From contig NC_133907.1 of the NCBI RefSeq assembly GCF_964199755.1, forward strand, positions 1,183,001-1,247,000: a DNA stretch of 64,000 bases. Direction: 5' to 3'. The notes under the pieces were generated by a model. It was not told where the DNA came from and searched no databases. It was given only the letters and a program-made list of their open reading frames with translations. Positions 13,701-27,080 of this stretch are shown one piece after another. Made by a program: the position numbers and the translations under genes. This DNA comes from Larus michahellis (lineage: Eukaryota; Chordata; Aves; Charadriiformes; Laridae). Each line of letters starts with the position of its first letter. Positions within the stretch are counted from its first letter, which is position 1.

Positions 13701-16700
13701 CAGCTAGCGGAATAATTCTTCACTACATTGGGCCAAATATTACAGTTTTAAAAGCATTTTACACAGTTCATCAATATCACCTGACAATTTATTTTTTAAC
13801 AGCTTTCCTGGAAAATAATGTAACTAACCCCAGTTGTTTTCAGTTTGCTTTTAAGAAAGTTTACAAACTCAGTTCAGGACATTTCAAGAATCCTCCTCAT
13901 CATACCGGAGACCATTTTGCTGTGGCATTGTCTAGGGGCGTTGTTACAGCTTCGTTAACAGATGTGTCTCTTACTTTATGCACACTGAAATGTTGCCCAG
14001 AGACTTCAGCCCACCACTAGTCTTAGCCAATATAGTTCATACATATATGACTGAGAAATCTTAATGCAATCAGAAAGAATTCTTTTTAGAGGATGCCTGA
14101 TTACCTTTAATTGAAATTCCTAATTAATACATCATTTTAAAAACTATATTTTGCGTATAAACCTACAAACCAAAATGCTAAAGATACTTTATGAGACAGA
14201 CGAGCAGCACAGATGTGTAGTTACCGTAGCATCTGCCTTACTTAACATTTGTTATAGATAGAAAATTTTTGTAAGCCTTCAATTTGGTTCCTATCAGATG
14301 CTTCCCATCTCTATTATCTTCTTCCTGCCAAAAAGGATTTTTAAGTAGCGTTCTTATAAAAATGAAACAATACAGATGATATAAAAACTTCTGCTCTTGA
14401 GTATTTGATCTCTTTTCCAATAGCTTCAACAGTTGGATGGAGAAAAGAATAAGGAAATATAGAAAATGAGTGTGATGAGTATTAAAGTAACCAATTTAGC
14501 TTGGTGAAAAGTAGTTTTAAATGAAATTGCTTCATCATCAAGTCTCAAAAAAGGCCAAGTGAGTAATTGTCTACACTAGCACTAAGTACTAGGGACTTTT
14601 TTGGCCCAAAGTCATGATAAGTTATCTTAGGTCATGAGAAAAGTGTGAACTTTCATACACTTTGCCTCAAAAGGCAAGAACTTGTGCTGCAGAATTTAGG
14701 CCCTGGCTACCATACTGGAAACAAAACTCAATACTGAAGTCACAGCTACCTGTTTGCTTGGAATTTTTTTTCACAAGCTGTTTTGACCTCCATGTTTTAC
14801 ACCTTACTCCAGAGAGGACTGGAAAAGACCTAGTCATAAAGCTGGTCACCTTTTGCTGCAGCAATCACATCATACACTAGTATTAAAAAAGAAATAAAGT
14901 TTCTTTTCAATTTTTTTATTTAAATTTGATTTTTTCAGTGCTGTTATAACCCCCCTTTTGTTCGTGCCCCTTGTGTTTCTATAGACACCGCCATCCTCTG
15001 GCAGCTTCCATTTGGTACCCCAACCATGAGACGAGGCCCTTTGAACCCTTCCTGGAAAATGCTCTTCGATTCCTTCCTCATTGCAGTAAAACCACTGTAA
15101 AACCTTGCCCACTGCAAATGTCACACAGTCCGCACATTCCACATGTTAAAAACTGTGAACAAACCAGCTCTCAAGCAGTAACCATATTACATGCTTACAA
15201 ATTGCTTCAGTGCATCCAAAGGGAAATCCAAGCAAGCGTGAACTAATCCAGTTTATCCAAGCTGGGGATCTGGACTTTTCCCTTCTAAGGAAAGAAGCTG
15301 TGAGCTCAGGTAGCAGCAGCAGTTCACCCAAAACCATAGCAATAACAGGACAATTTACACTGGATTAGCCAAATATTTTCAAATTTATCAATTTGTGAAT
15401 TAAAAAAATAAATCTTGAAGACTGCATCTTTTAACTTGGATCAGATGTACGCTAAATGATGAGAAAGAATAAGAAACTCTGTATTCACACTACCAAGATG
15501 GACACGAAACAGCCTTTCTCAAAATTAAAAAGAGAACGAGAGGATCACACATATTTATTCATGATAAACCAAGCGTTTCCTTACATTAGTCAACTGACTA
15601 TTTCTCTGACACAAAAATCATGATCCAGTTTCCAAATCATTTCATATTTTGGCATAAGTTCTGGCATATTTGCAGGACACCTATAGTTCTCTTCTAGAAG
15701 ATGGTCTGTTTGGCTACTGTACAGAAGAAATCATTGAAGATTCTGTCAACAAGATTTTTCACTACCATGTTGCACAGCTTTAAAAATGTAATTTCCCTCC
15801 TTTTCAATGACATTTTTTTTAAGATACAAAATTTGCTATCATTTGAATTCCTAACTGCGTGTAGCCTTTTTTCATGGCTGACTAAACGTTGTACTCGATG
15901 TCATGAATTCAAAGCCTGATGAATACCCTAACCCCTGGCTCCAGGCAGCAACGAGCCTCTAGTCCCATTCCAGCAGAACGGCAATTCTGCAGTTTTCAGA
16001 CGCGTGAGTGACAAGCCCCGTCCCAAAGAGTATTGTCCCAAGTGCATTGTGAAAGTCACCTGGGTAAGCTTTGAAGATGAAAAGCATTCAACACTTGCAA
16101 GGAAAGGGATTTTATAGCAGATACTACAGAGCCGAGTAGAACAGCCGGACTGAGCAGCAGCATGTCAACTGCAATATGAAATTCCCAGCACCATTAGTGT
16201 TCAGTTAAAAATTCCACATCAAAAAGGGTAGAGGACTACACAATTTTAATATTTCCCCCTTTTATAATGTGTGGGCAGATGTTTTTCTGTATGCTTTCTT
16301 GTAGAGGTTTTGCTTGGCCTTTTAGCTTAACTTGCTTATTTCAGGACATGTCCAACCAGCTCAGATAAAGCAATGACTGAGAGTTCTAGAAGCTCCAGTT
16401 TGCTGCCAGATATTGCCTGATGGCAGCAAGTAGAAGAGAAAACACTAGATGATAAAACAGGGAAAAAAGAACTAATTTTTTTATATACTGTAACTTTTAG
16501 ATCTCAACCTACCCAAACAAGCTGCAAAAAGTTCAGTGAGATGAAGCACCTGTTTGAAACATCTACTTCAGCAAACATGCTTTTCTGCGGGAAAAAATAA
16601 TTATAGAAAATTAAATAAGATATCTGAGCTAAGGGAAATGCATTGCTTTCACAAGTCTTGTCTGAAGGTTTGTTTTTTCTGCCAGCAAAAATGCTATTTT

Positions 16701-19700
16701 AAGGTTATAACTGAAGCTGGCTCGAAAGAAGCTGTGAAAAGAAATGTGTTGGTAATTTGACGAAATGAACTGCAGTCTCTATGAAAGCCAGCCAGTCTGA
16801 GTAACATTATTTACAAGCACTATAAAGCCAGTATCATTTAGTTCTTCATTTCAAATCCTTCCTGTCTCTGACAGTAGTCATTCCCTGGACGCAACACCCG
16901 TTCAGGGCAGCATTACGGCAGGAAGCAGAGTGGCTTTCTCTGCCTTCTCCTGCCATTTTTGCCATTCGAGCTCTTCTCAAACACTGCTTGTTGCCGCTAA
17001 CATGATGCGCTCATCAGCAAAGAGGCATTTCGCAGTTTCTGAAGGGTACGCTACACAGGCGGTTAAGGTGACTCCCTCATTCCCACAGCGCTTCAGTGAT
17101 TATTTCTCCTCTTATAGGCCTTCTAATACATCATATTATTATTAGAATTAATCAAGAAGAATGAATCATACTTAGTGGGAAGTATGGTAAGTCAGTTCAA
17201 TACAACACTGTCAATCAAAGATGCACGAGTCTTGAACTCACTGCATTATGAAGCTTTAACAACTGGCTCACGTAAACCGTTCTCTCTGCTATTGCTTTCA
17301 AGAATATGGTTCTATTCCAAGAGTCACAAAATAACAAATGGTTCCAGACCTGCTTAGTTCAAGTGAGGGTATAGCAACGGGTGCTTTGGTGTGTCTTCTT
17401 AAACTTAGCTGAAACATAAAGTGACGGGAAAAGGAAGGGAGGAAACGGAGAAACTATAACCGTATCATTTTGTTACTGAATCCTGTATGTTCAAGCTAAA
17501 GACCTACTAAATTATCTAATTCTTCCTTTGCTGAGTACCTTTTATAGCATTTTATCTCGCAGTTCCATTTTAACTCTGTAGCAATTAATGCTAGTTACTG
17601 TACGTGCAGTTATACAGCATGACACATCTCAACGTCAGGAAATTTCCTTCTGAGATGGAGTTAAACAGTGGCTTTGGGAAATATCAGGTGTGTTGAACAC
17701 CGCCAGCTGGTGTTAAAGTAGCACAAGCTGCGTTGTTTGACTACCAGAGTCCCAAAGACAGGTGGTGCCATTATTCTGTTCAGCACGGTGTCCCACCTGT
17801 ACCACTCTGTACCTTCACAGACTGGAAAGCTGGGGCTAGCCTTTGGTCTGTTCCGTGCGATAGGAGAAAAGGTATCTTATCTCAACTGATGGCCGTGTGC
17901 TGATAATTTCACTGTTAGTAGGTACAAAGTGCATTTATTGAATGTCAAGCTAAAGCCAACACTCTCATTCCATCAGGTATATGACACGCTTAAGTGCTTT
18001 AACATTTCTCACGCAGCATCAGTATGGATGTGGGAGCCTTTATGATCACGACCCACATAGTTTCAGACCCCAGTTCATATCTCAGTTTTCCACTGAGCTG
18101 TAGGAAGGGCACATAGGTCGTGGTCCTGACTGGAAGACAACTGCACATCAAGGAGCTACAGATCCACAGCACGGTTCACCTCCGTGGGGCCAGGCCCGTG
18201 GCTGCATGGACAGGGTGGCTTTCAGGCGTGTGCGGTGTCGCACAACCTCCCTGGGCACAGGGTAAACCCGGCCGGCTGCTGCCAACCGCAGAGCCTGCAG
18301 CACAGCCGGCTCCCACCTGGCACCGCTGATCACGCCGCCTGTATCTGAAAGTGCAGCAAGAAGTTCTCATGCAAACATCCTCTGGGTTTGACAGTAGAAA
18401 TGATGAATAGAGCTGTTTTCTTGTAAGAAAGTTCTGTAACAGCTTCAATAACCAAAATGGGAGAGCTTTGTGTATGGATGGGTTCTGCACAGCATGCAGA
18501 TGCTACCCCACTTGGGGTTCTTGGCATCTAAAGGGACATAAGATTATCTGTACTACTCTTTCCTTACAGTATTGGCTGTAATAAATACCATTTTAAGTGA
18601 TACTCACAGTCGCTGAGTGCCCTTCTTACTGGGATCATAAGGGACCAGCACCTCCTGGTGCAAAACACGTGTATCTGTAGATTACACCTTGCTTAGTAAG
18701 AGACCTGTGCAAAAGTATGCACATATTTATGAATTACATGGGCAAACTCATTTTCCCTTTTTTTTTTTTGTGCTAAAAGAAAGCTAGTAAGATTGGAAAT
18801 TTTCAGATACTCCGACATATTCCATTGATCAGACAACACCATGCTGTCCCTATGGTCCCTATCTCTTGAGCGTCATTATCCTTCTCAGAAAAATATAATC
18901 CCGTCCACAACAGAGCATTCTGGGAAGACTGGATTTACTCTCAATGTGAACTTAGACCGCAAAGGTTAACTCAGTATTGAGGAGAATAGCCATACGTCTT
19001 ACACCAGTTTAAAACTCCAGTGCCCTAAAGGGAAATATAAAAACATATTTTTTAAGTCCAATTAAGGTTTTGGCTCCAAGTGTTTGGCAGAAGGACAAGA
19101 GTAAACATTTTATAACTTGCCTTTGCATGCATTATGCTATGTGAAGGAGTTCATATATTAACTCATGAGGCCCACAGGAGTCATTTTCTAGTCCATAAAT
19201 TTGGCATGCCGATACTTTCCTAATCCTGACGCTTGACCTCAAAGGATGTATTCCATGCTGTTTTGTTATGCGTTAACACTTAACAGTGTTACATTCTTCT
19301 TCCTATCATCAGCTAACTTGAAACACCTGCTCCCCTTTTCTCAGTGACAAAACTTTATCTCACTGGCAGGAGGAGGACAGATTCGCAAGGTCCTAAGGTC
19401 TGTCATGTCGGATACAGTCTGAGTGCTGTACTGCCACGGCTGCTTTGTACTTCCTTGCATCAGTGGCATCTCTGGAAATCCCTGGGTACGTGGGCAGATC
19501 CAAGACCTGGGGCAGCCTAAACTGTCCGCGCTGTTCATTCCTCAGAACTTATCCTGCAGTTCTATGAACAACAGGAATGGCATCCTGCAATTATCTCCTG
19601 TCTTTCTCTCCTTGTCTGCTTATGGCCCTTTTGAGAAACTTCCAGCCCTTCAGGCTCTGGCCCAGAGGAAAACCCTGTCCTGCCCTACCCAACGAAGAGG

Positions 19701-20384
19701 CACAAGATGTTTTCTAACGGCTTATGCGCCACAGCGATGAGAGGCGCTCTGGCTTTATGACGTCCTTTACGCAGGCATGGCCAGTTCTTCAGTGGAGGGG
19801 GTGACCTTTGGTGGAAGAAGGTGGTGCTGCAGGGTTTGCAGTGAGCTCAACTGATGGCTTTTCCTTATCTAGTCACTCTTCTTTGGGGCTCATGCAGGGA
19901 AGGTGCCAGGAGAATGAAATATTTTTCAGAGAACACACTGATGTGCTTGTTTATGGAGGAGAAGGGAATGCTAACAGTATGCAGGTTTAAAGGGGTGCCA
20001 GCTACATCAAATGCTTTCCAAATTCTATTAAAAATGCTGCTCTGAAGAGCTCGTAGGGAAGAAGGCTTTGTGAGAGGGACACAAGAGTCAGCGAAAGAAA
20101 GGAATGCAGACTGCTCTCAGGAAGCCGTTTTATTATCACCCCTGGGAGCAATGTATAATGTAGTGAATTTTAAGAGAGAAAAAAATAATTACTTTTGTGG
20201 TAACTGATTTTAAAACAGGAATTCAAGCACTTTGAGCAGAGCGGGTGTTTTTTTGCAGAGTGCATACAGCTACTCAATTGTGCATATGACGGATGCTTAT
20301 CGCCGATAGAAGAAAAATGGTAAAACCTATTTCTAGGCCTTGAAGCAAAATCAGGGTATATGGGACATGAGGAATTACTGCAGT
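13701..20384. other. Upstream non-coding sequence, no gene supported
   Basis: AT-rich intergenic sequence with short unrecognised open frames only. A GC-richer patch at about 18140-18340 contains overlapping open frames on both strands (69-104 codons) without domain signatures. Nothing else was supported. Confidence 0.6.
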
Positions 20385-21445
20385 TCCTGTAAGAATTTTT
20401 GCAGGCAATTCCTAGAAAGAGTCTAGATCCAAGATTGCCTAGAAAACTTGGAAAAATTCCGAGGAAGGGAATTTCCTAGAACAGCACAGGAAGTATCTCA
20501 GGTTCTGGATCCAGGAATCCCCACAAAAAGTGTCAAAATTCCAAGAAAGGTTGTAGGTCCAGTAAGCCCTTAGAGAAAGTCTCAGTCCAGGAGTTCCTAG
20601 AAAGGTTATACATTCAGGAATACCTACAAAGGCCAGAGAAACTCCTAGAAAAGATCTAGATCAATTAATTCCAAGAAAGTGCTAGGAAATTCTTTGAAAA
20701 TATCTCAATACGGTAAATCATAGCATTGGTCTCAATCTAGGCATTCCTAGGAAGGTTCTTGATCCAGGATGTCCTAGAAAAGCCAGGAAAACTCCCAGAA
20801 AGCCCAAATATTCATAAAAAACTTATAGACCCCAAAATTTAAAAAAAGACTTGCAGAATTCCTAAAAAGATTCAAGAATTCCTAGAAAAAAACAGAAAGA
20901 TTCTTACAAAGCTCTCAGAATTTCTAATAAGACTTTTCCACCCGAAATACCGAGAAAACCCTGAGCAAGCTGCAGGAGTTCTTAGCAAAATTCGGGACAT
21001 TCCCTTCCTCCAAATTCCTAGAATGTCCTGGAGAAGTCATACTGAGTGACAGGGATCCACAGCAATGCTCTGCATTCAGCAGCAGTTGCGGGAATTCATG
21101 GAAATACACTAAACACCAGAGTTCCCAGGGAATTTCCATAAAACTCTAGAATTTCTTAGATATTTCAAAAGAGTACAGGGGAAATTCCTAGAAAGCACAT
21201 AAAAAATTCCCAGAGAGCATCAGGACGTTCCCAGAGAGTACCCAAAAAAAATTCTAGAAAGCTTTGGCAAAAATCCTGGAAACTTCCCCGGGGGAATTCC
21301 TAGAAGGCACTTGGGGGCATTTGTAAAACACATTCGAGAAATTCCCAGAAACCATCGTGGAAAATTTTCACAAAGCCATCAGGAAAATTCCTAGGAAATA
21401 CCTGTGTTAAGTCCTAGAAAACAGGTGGGAAAATTCATAGAAAGC
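20385..21445. repeat. Degenerate minisatellite, 27-bp and ~21-bp periods, TTCCTAGAA core
   Basis: About 1.06 kb is built from diverged copies of a unit starting ATTCCTAGAAAG and often continuing through TCTAGATCCAGGA. Anchoring on the CC of CCTAGAA gives steps of 27 bp in the left part (20411 to 20438; 20541 to 20568 to 20596 to 20623; 20644 to 20671; 20746 to 20773). Steps are about 21-22 bp in the right part (21187 to 21209 to 21230, then about 21252 and 21275). I count 13 exact TTCnnnGAA matches between 20409 and 21442, the STAT (GAS) half-site geometry. It is not coding: stops interrupt all frames except short chance ORFs. It may be a plain degenerate satellite or a regulatory array. Confidence 0.85.
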
Positions 21446-24400
21446 AATCTAAATGCAATAATAAATATTTCAGTTGACCATAATTTCTTCCCCTAACCCC
21501 ACACCAAAAACATTTCAAAGCTTTGGAGATAATTCCAGTTGATCAAAGAAACCTCCAGAGTCCTCAGCAATTTTCAGAGGGTGGGAAACTGTTTCTTTCC
21601 TGGCTCTGCGGGTGATAGAGCATCACCTACAGAAACCATCAGACATCATTTGGATAGCTGCTTCCTTGGGAAATTAAGGCCAGATTTTAATTTTTTAAAA
21701 ATCTTTCTATATTAATGAATTTTCACATATTTGCCTGCACACCTTAAAACATAAAAAGCTCCATTAATTTCATCTGCGTTTTTAAGTTATAAAGATTCAT
21801 TAACTACAAATTGTGAAAGAGATCACAATTTCAGTATTTTCAGCTACTTCTGAACATAAAAATCAAAAAAACCCAAAAAGCAACAGTGTGAGGTGTATAG
21901 GCACTTTTTCCTACTGAAGCTAAGCCACATGAAAAACAATGAAGAGTTCAATACAGACTGGTTAATTTGCCCGCAAATCAATGCAAATGTACAAGTCGAT
22001 CACCTGAGTACACACTCTGATCTCTAGGGAATATATAAAAGCTCCCTTCCGAAGGCACGACCCTCAGATCTTTGCAGGTTTATTAACTTCTATGAGAGGT
22101 CATGGATTTCAATCAACTGTTCAGACTTCTTCAGTCATTTAGCCTGTAACCTGAATGCTGTTTATTCTAAGTTGCTTAAAAAAAATTGCTGGAGTAATTT
22201 TTTACATTTCATCACTTGATTTAAAGCCAGTAACACTTTCCATACGGCCAAATGACTTCCCAGCAAAGCATTCTGGTACTGCAACAGTAATCAGAAACGT
22301 AGTCTCTCTTATGAAGTTTCTTCATAACTGGTGAAGAACAACTACAAAAAAGAACAAATAAATATACAGTGACACCTGTGATCTATTTATTTTTTTTAAT
22401 AGTTTGGTTCAACTGTCATAGAAGCAATGTGGGTTTGTCACCAAGCGCTTCAAACCAAACCTGCTAGTTAAGTTTTCCGTGTTAACACTGGCATAAAGAG
22501 GGTGGCAAACTAAGTTGGGCATCTGTGACTCAAGGTAGGTAGGGTTTTTTCAGTCTGGTCTATTTAGGTTCTTAGGTGATGAATACCATTGTCACGGGTA
22601 TGGTCTTCCACATGCCCACGTGTTCCATTTACACAGCTGACCCTAACATTTAATCTCATCAAAATCCAGTGTACTCCCCTACAGCTGCCCTGATTCCACA
22701 ATGCTGACAGAAGTAGTAAGATTTCACTTCAGTAGAATAAGCGGCTCTGCCTCTCAGCACCAGTTTAGTAAGTAAAGACAGACCATTCTGCAACAATCCC
22801 TTTGCTGACCACAGCTGCACTAATCGCTGGCTGTAAATAGAGCTGCAGACCCGATGATGAAAACTTTGGACTTCTGGGCTGCTCCTTATCTTCTGAGAAC
22901 ATGCTTTCTCCTACAGTTGATGCCAAGTTTCAAGCTACGGCCTTTCCACCTTCCGCTCATACAATAAGCCGAAAGACAGCAATGATCTCAATGAGAAAGT
23001 CTTCCCAAAAAGCACAGAAGAGCTTTAGAAGGACAATGCATCGACATACCAGGTCCCTGACAGCTGATTTCAGAAGGCAGCGTGAAAAGACAGGAAAAAC
23101 CACCTCAAGGCACAGGTACTTCAAAAGGAAAGAGTAATGCAATTTTCCTTTCTGGGGGAATATGGGAAACGGGCCGTATGAGATCTACAAAATCTGCAAT
23201 GAGATCTACAAGTGTCCATCAGATAAGGGAACATCAAATACTAGGATCAGGAAGAAAGGAGAACATTCATTTATGCAGCATTTTCTCCCTAAATCACCAC
23301 TTCTAAGACCTTGCTTATGTATTTTACAAGGATCCACCCCATTCATGGTTTGCTGAATCATAATGATTTGAGATAAAAGTTTTGCTAGGAACTAAGTTAA
23401 AATTGAACTACATTCCCCAAAGGTTACCCATGCAGCATTCATCAAAGCATCATCCTTCAGTCTTATGGTAAAAACAGCTCATACATTAATTACTATAGGG
23501 GACTTTTCCTGGCTACGTTACAGATGCCTGTGAAACTGCACTAAGCAGGAATTAAATGTTGATGTAAGAAGTCCTCACCAAGAGTATTAATTGGGTAAAA
23601 CAAAATGCCAGAGGTGCTAAAATCTTAGCTTAATATACTCTATTTTGCGAAAAACACAAGAGGATACTTTAGAAATGTTCTGAAAAAAGCCTTGCATATT
23701 TAACTTCACACTGCCTTTCTCTATTTGGCTACCACGCCTTACTTGGGAACAGCCACAATCACATAGTGCTCTCTAGTGGCTCTCTGTCAAAAAACCTCCG
23801 CAGGCTGCAATCCCAGGTTTAAAACCACTCAAAGTAACCAAAATACTCAGCTGCCCTGCAGTCAGCCCCGGCTCCTGACAAAGAGGGTCAAACCTGCCTC
23901 GCACCCTGGCTGCTGCAGCTGTTGTAGAAATGGCCTTCAAACACCTTTAGCTACAATTAATCACAGCTGACATGTTACATGTGAATCAGAAAGTAAAAAA
24001 AATTGTTTAAATGAGAATAAATTCAGCATTTTAGTATGTCTCCAGACTTGCTGCCCTGGCATCTTTAACAGCTCGCTGAGGGGCAGATAGTGACTTAAGG
24101 CACAGACTCAGGTAACACCCGATGCACAGAAAAAGGTGAGGAATGCTTGTATTCCTTCTCTTCCCTTGCTGAGTGCAATCACATTCCTGCGTCTTTAATA
24201 AATTGTTGTGAAACTGCTTCAACAACAAACTTGATCACCTTGTCCAGAGACAGGAGCTGGACAGTGGATATGAAGAGAGTTGGGGTCAGGGTTTATAAAG
24301 TTACCTGTTAAGAAATTAACAAATCTTGGGAGAGAGAAGGCACTTCTGTTTGCTTCAACCTTCTGCATCCAAGTCTTGTTCTTCCTTAAGGATTGAATTC

Positions 24401-26917
24401 CAGAACAAACGTGTCTGGAATGATACAGAGCAACCGTAAGACACTGGCGATGCTTTAGTATGCTGGGTGTCTCACCAGCTGGTATCGGAACAGGGGACCT
24501 TCTGGCTCTCTGACAAACTCCAGTTGTGCCAGATTCCTTCCTCATCCTACAAACGGCGGAGCGAGTGGAAAACCATTCCTTTCTGCTCCATCCGACTCTC
24601 CAGTTGAGATGACCCCATTGCACAATGCGTGCCTATTAAAACTGTACTGTCTTACTGGGCTTAAAACACAAGTCACAGAAGAGGCCATGGCTGCCAGCCT
24701 CCCTCTCCCCAGGCTTCCGCCCCGGAGCTCCACGGGAAGGCCCCGAGAAGCCGGGGAGGTGCCTGGAGAGCGCGGTCCCGCTCGGCCCAGAGTCACCACT
24801 GGAGCCTGCACCTCCCGCCCCAAACCAGACCCACACAGCCCTCACAACTGCTTACTTCGATTTTTATTTTGTGTAGGGATTCCTTTAAAAAAAAATACAT
24901 TTTAAAAACTGAATGGCCCAATATTTGTCTCCCAGAATTTGACGGTATATTTCTTGAGTGCAAAAAGTACAACAGGTCAGAATATCGTAAGTGAAAGGCC
25001 AATTCTGGGAGCACCCAAGTCAACCGTACTTTTCCTTAGTGTTGAAATATGGAGTGTCCCAGACAACTAACTCACATTCCATTTTGGTGCCAAGTCAGAG
25101 TGGGAGTTCAGGGAAATGTACTCAAAAAAAGTCCAACCCTGAATTATTTTTAGAGTAGTGCAACACTAGAACATAAAACCACAGGACTTCTGCTGCTACC
25201 AGTCTTGAACTTAACCTTGTGACCAAGAAGAAAATAAAATCAAGGGTGTGATTTCTTTCTAATACATAGAACTTAATTTTCTCAACCTTTCGGAAAGCTT
25301 TGCTCTATAGCTTTTTAAACTATGCTTTATTTCTACTTTTCTACCTCACTATAAATTCTGTAACATAATTAAAAGATATGAAAAATCCAGTATGACTAGA
25401 TATTGGCTATTAGTCTTTAGAATCCTAGATAAAGTAAAAATTTGGTTAAGTCTGCCCATACTTCTCAACCTCCGTCATCACAATAACATAAGCCCATAGC
25501 GCTTTGGAAAATTCCTGGATACCAGCGCAGCAGAGAATTGCCTCTCTCACGGACGAGTTCCTCAAGACCTCCGAAGTCCCGCTCTGTAGCAGTCTGACCG
25601 GAGACTTTTATCCCCTGCCCCCAGTAACTGACACATTTCCGTAACACTGCTGTTGTGTAATGTCTTACTAAAGATAAATTACACTTTGATATTTTTTACT
25701 TCAGATGCATAAATAAAGGCTAGATGGCAAAATTACCCTTTAAAATAATTATATAATTCCTATGGCTCCCTGGTAGGCACACCAATAATTTCCTCTGTAC
25801 AATAATGTTTCATCAGTGTGTTCTCTCAGCTCCATCGGATATTTATTCAGCCAAATAAAGCACAAATCACTGAGCATAAAACCACTCCCGAGTGCTTGCA
25901 GTACCATCCATTAGCTCCATGATTTCCTTGACAGCACAAAGGGCTGCAGACTGCCAATTATAATTAAATAGAGCTCCCTGTGGTCTTAAGCAGAACTCCT
26001 CATTGCACTGGATAGGAAAATGCAGGTTAATACCCCAGAGTAATATAAAATGGACCCAAACGTGGTCCTACTAACCATGTTTTACAGAAATATCTCTGTA
26101 AACCATATTTGTATGACATTTGCATTGGGCAGAATACACAAGCTGTGACATTCTTCGGTTGTCAGCTAGTCTTCTATTTAGGAAATCCAGTAGGAGGCCC
26201 ACATGAAAATTTAAGAAGTACATACTGTATCATTCAGATGCACATATATAACATCCTTAAAAATGGAGAAATAGATTCATTTTGACAGCTTTCGTTCATA
26301 ATGCATTAGTAAACAGAATTTTTGTAACAGCCACCAAGCCAAGGGAGACAGACAACAAAATGTTAAAATAATTCATGACTTCTGAATGATTTTTGAAGAA
26401 GCAAACCTACTGGCATCTTCCCTGAGTGATGTAATTAGGCTTATTTCCACTTTATTCTTTCTGAGGAAAAAAACCCAAAGACCACTAGCAAACCCCCCCT
26501 GTTTGCTAGTTCACTAAGTATGGGTATAATTACCTAATTATAATACAATCTCTTAACTGTATGGGCATGTACCTCCAATATGCATGCGCGCAAGTGACTA
26601 GCAAGATTTCTAAGAAGACACTCGTGTACATAATTATTTGCATATTTAGCAAAAATTTGTGTTTCAGGTCTCTGTATTTCAAACTGGGTTAGAATAAAAC
26701 ATTTCCAGACTACGTTAGTCATAAAAAATCTAGTTCTGCAACTGGACCTTAAAGCTTGAAGGACATGGCCTCGCAGAAGCAACGTGTAGGAGAGAGGTCT
26801 AAAGTATCTGTGTGATTAACAGACTATATTAAATCGATGTTGGGAATCGGAATTCCTTTCCGATGCAATTTGTTTACATCTAGCCCTAGAAATATACATT
26901 TGTATAACAATGATGAA
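21446..26917. other. Upstream non-coding sequence, no gene supported
   Basis: AT-rich sequence with no recognised exon. A small CpG-dense cluster at about 24700-24815 stands out and is discussed as a finding. At 23180-23212 a short direct repeat (ATGAGATCTACAA) occurs twice. The open frames near 24219-24905 on both strands overlap the CpG-dense patch and look like GC-driven chance frames. Confidence 0.6.
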
Positions 26918-27080
26918 TGGCCTCAAGTTGCCCCAGGGCAGGTTTAGGATGGATATTAGGAAAAAATTTCTTCACGGAAAGGGTTATCAAGCATTGGAAG
27001 AGGCTGCCCAGGGAAGTGGCTGAGTCACCATCCCTGGAGGGATTTAAAAGCCGTGCAGACGTGGTGCTGAGGGTGGGAGG
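26918..27080 (+). mobile_element. CR1 LINE 3'-region fragment (+ orientation)
   Basis: Clear resemblance to the CR1 3' region, in order: GGCCTCAAGTTGCCCCAGGG, AGGTTTAGGATGGATATTAGG, AAATTTCTTCACGGAAAGGG, GCATTGGAAGAGGCTGCCCA, GGGAAGTGGCTGAGTCACCA and TCCCTGGAGGGATTTAAAAG. This encodes the last part of the CR1 reverse-transcriptase ORF. It is truncated at the 5' side and loses similarity before the usual terminal octamer repeats, so it is a dead copy. A 65-codon minus-strand open frame across it is an antisense shadow. Confidence 0.92.
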
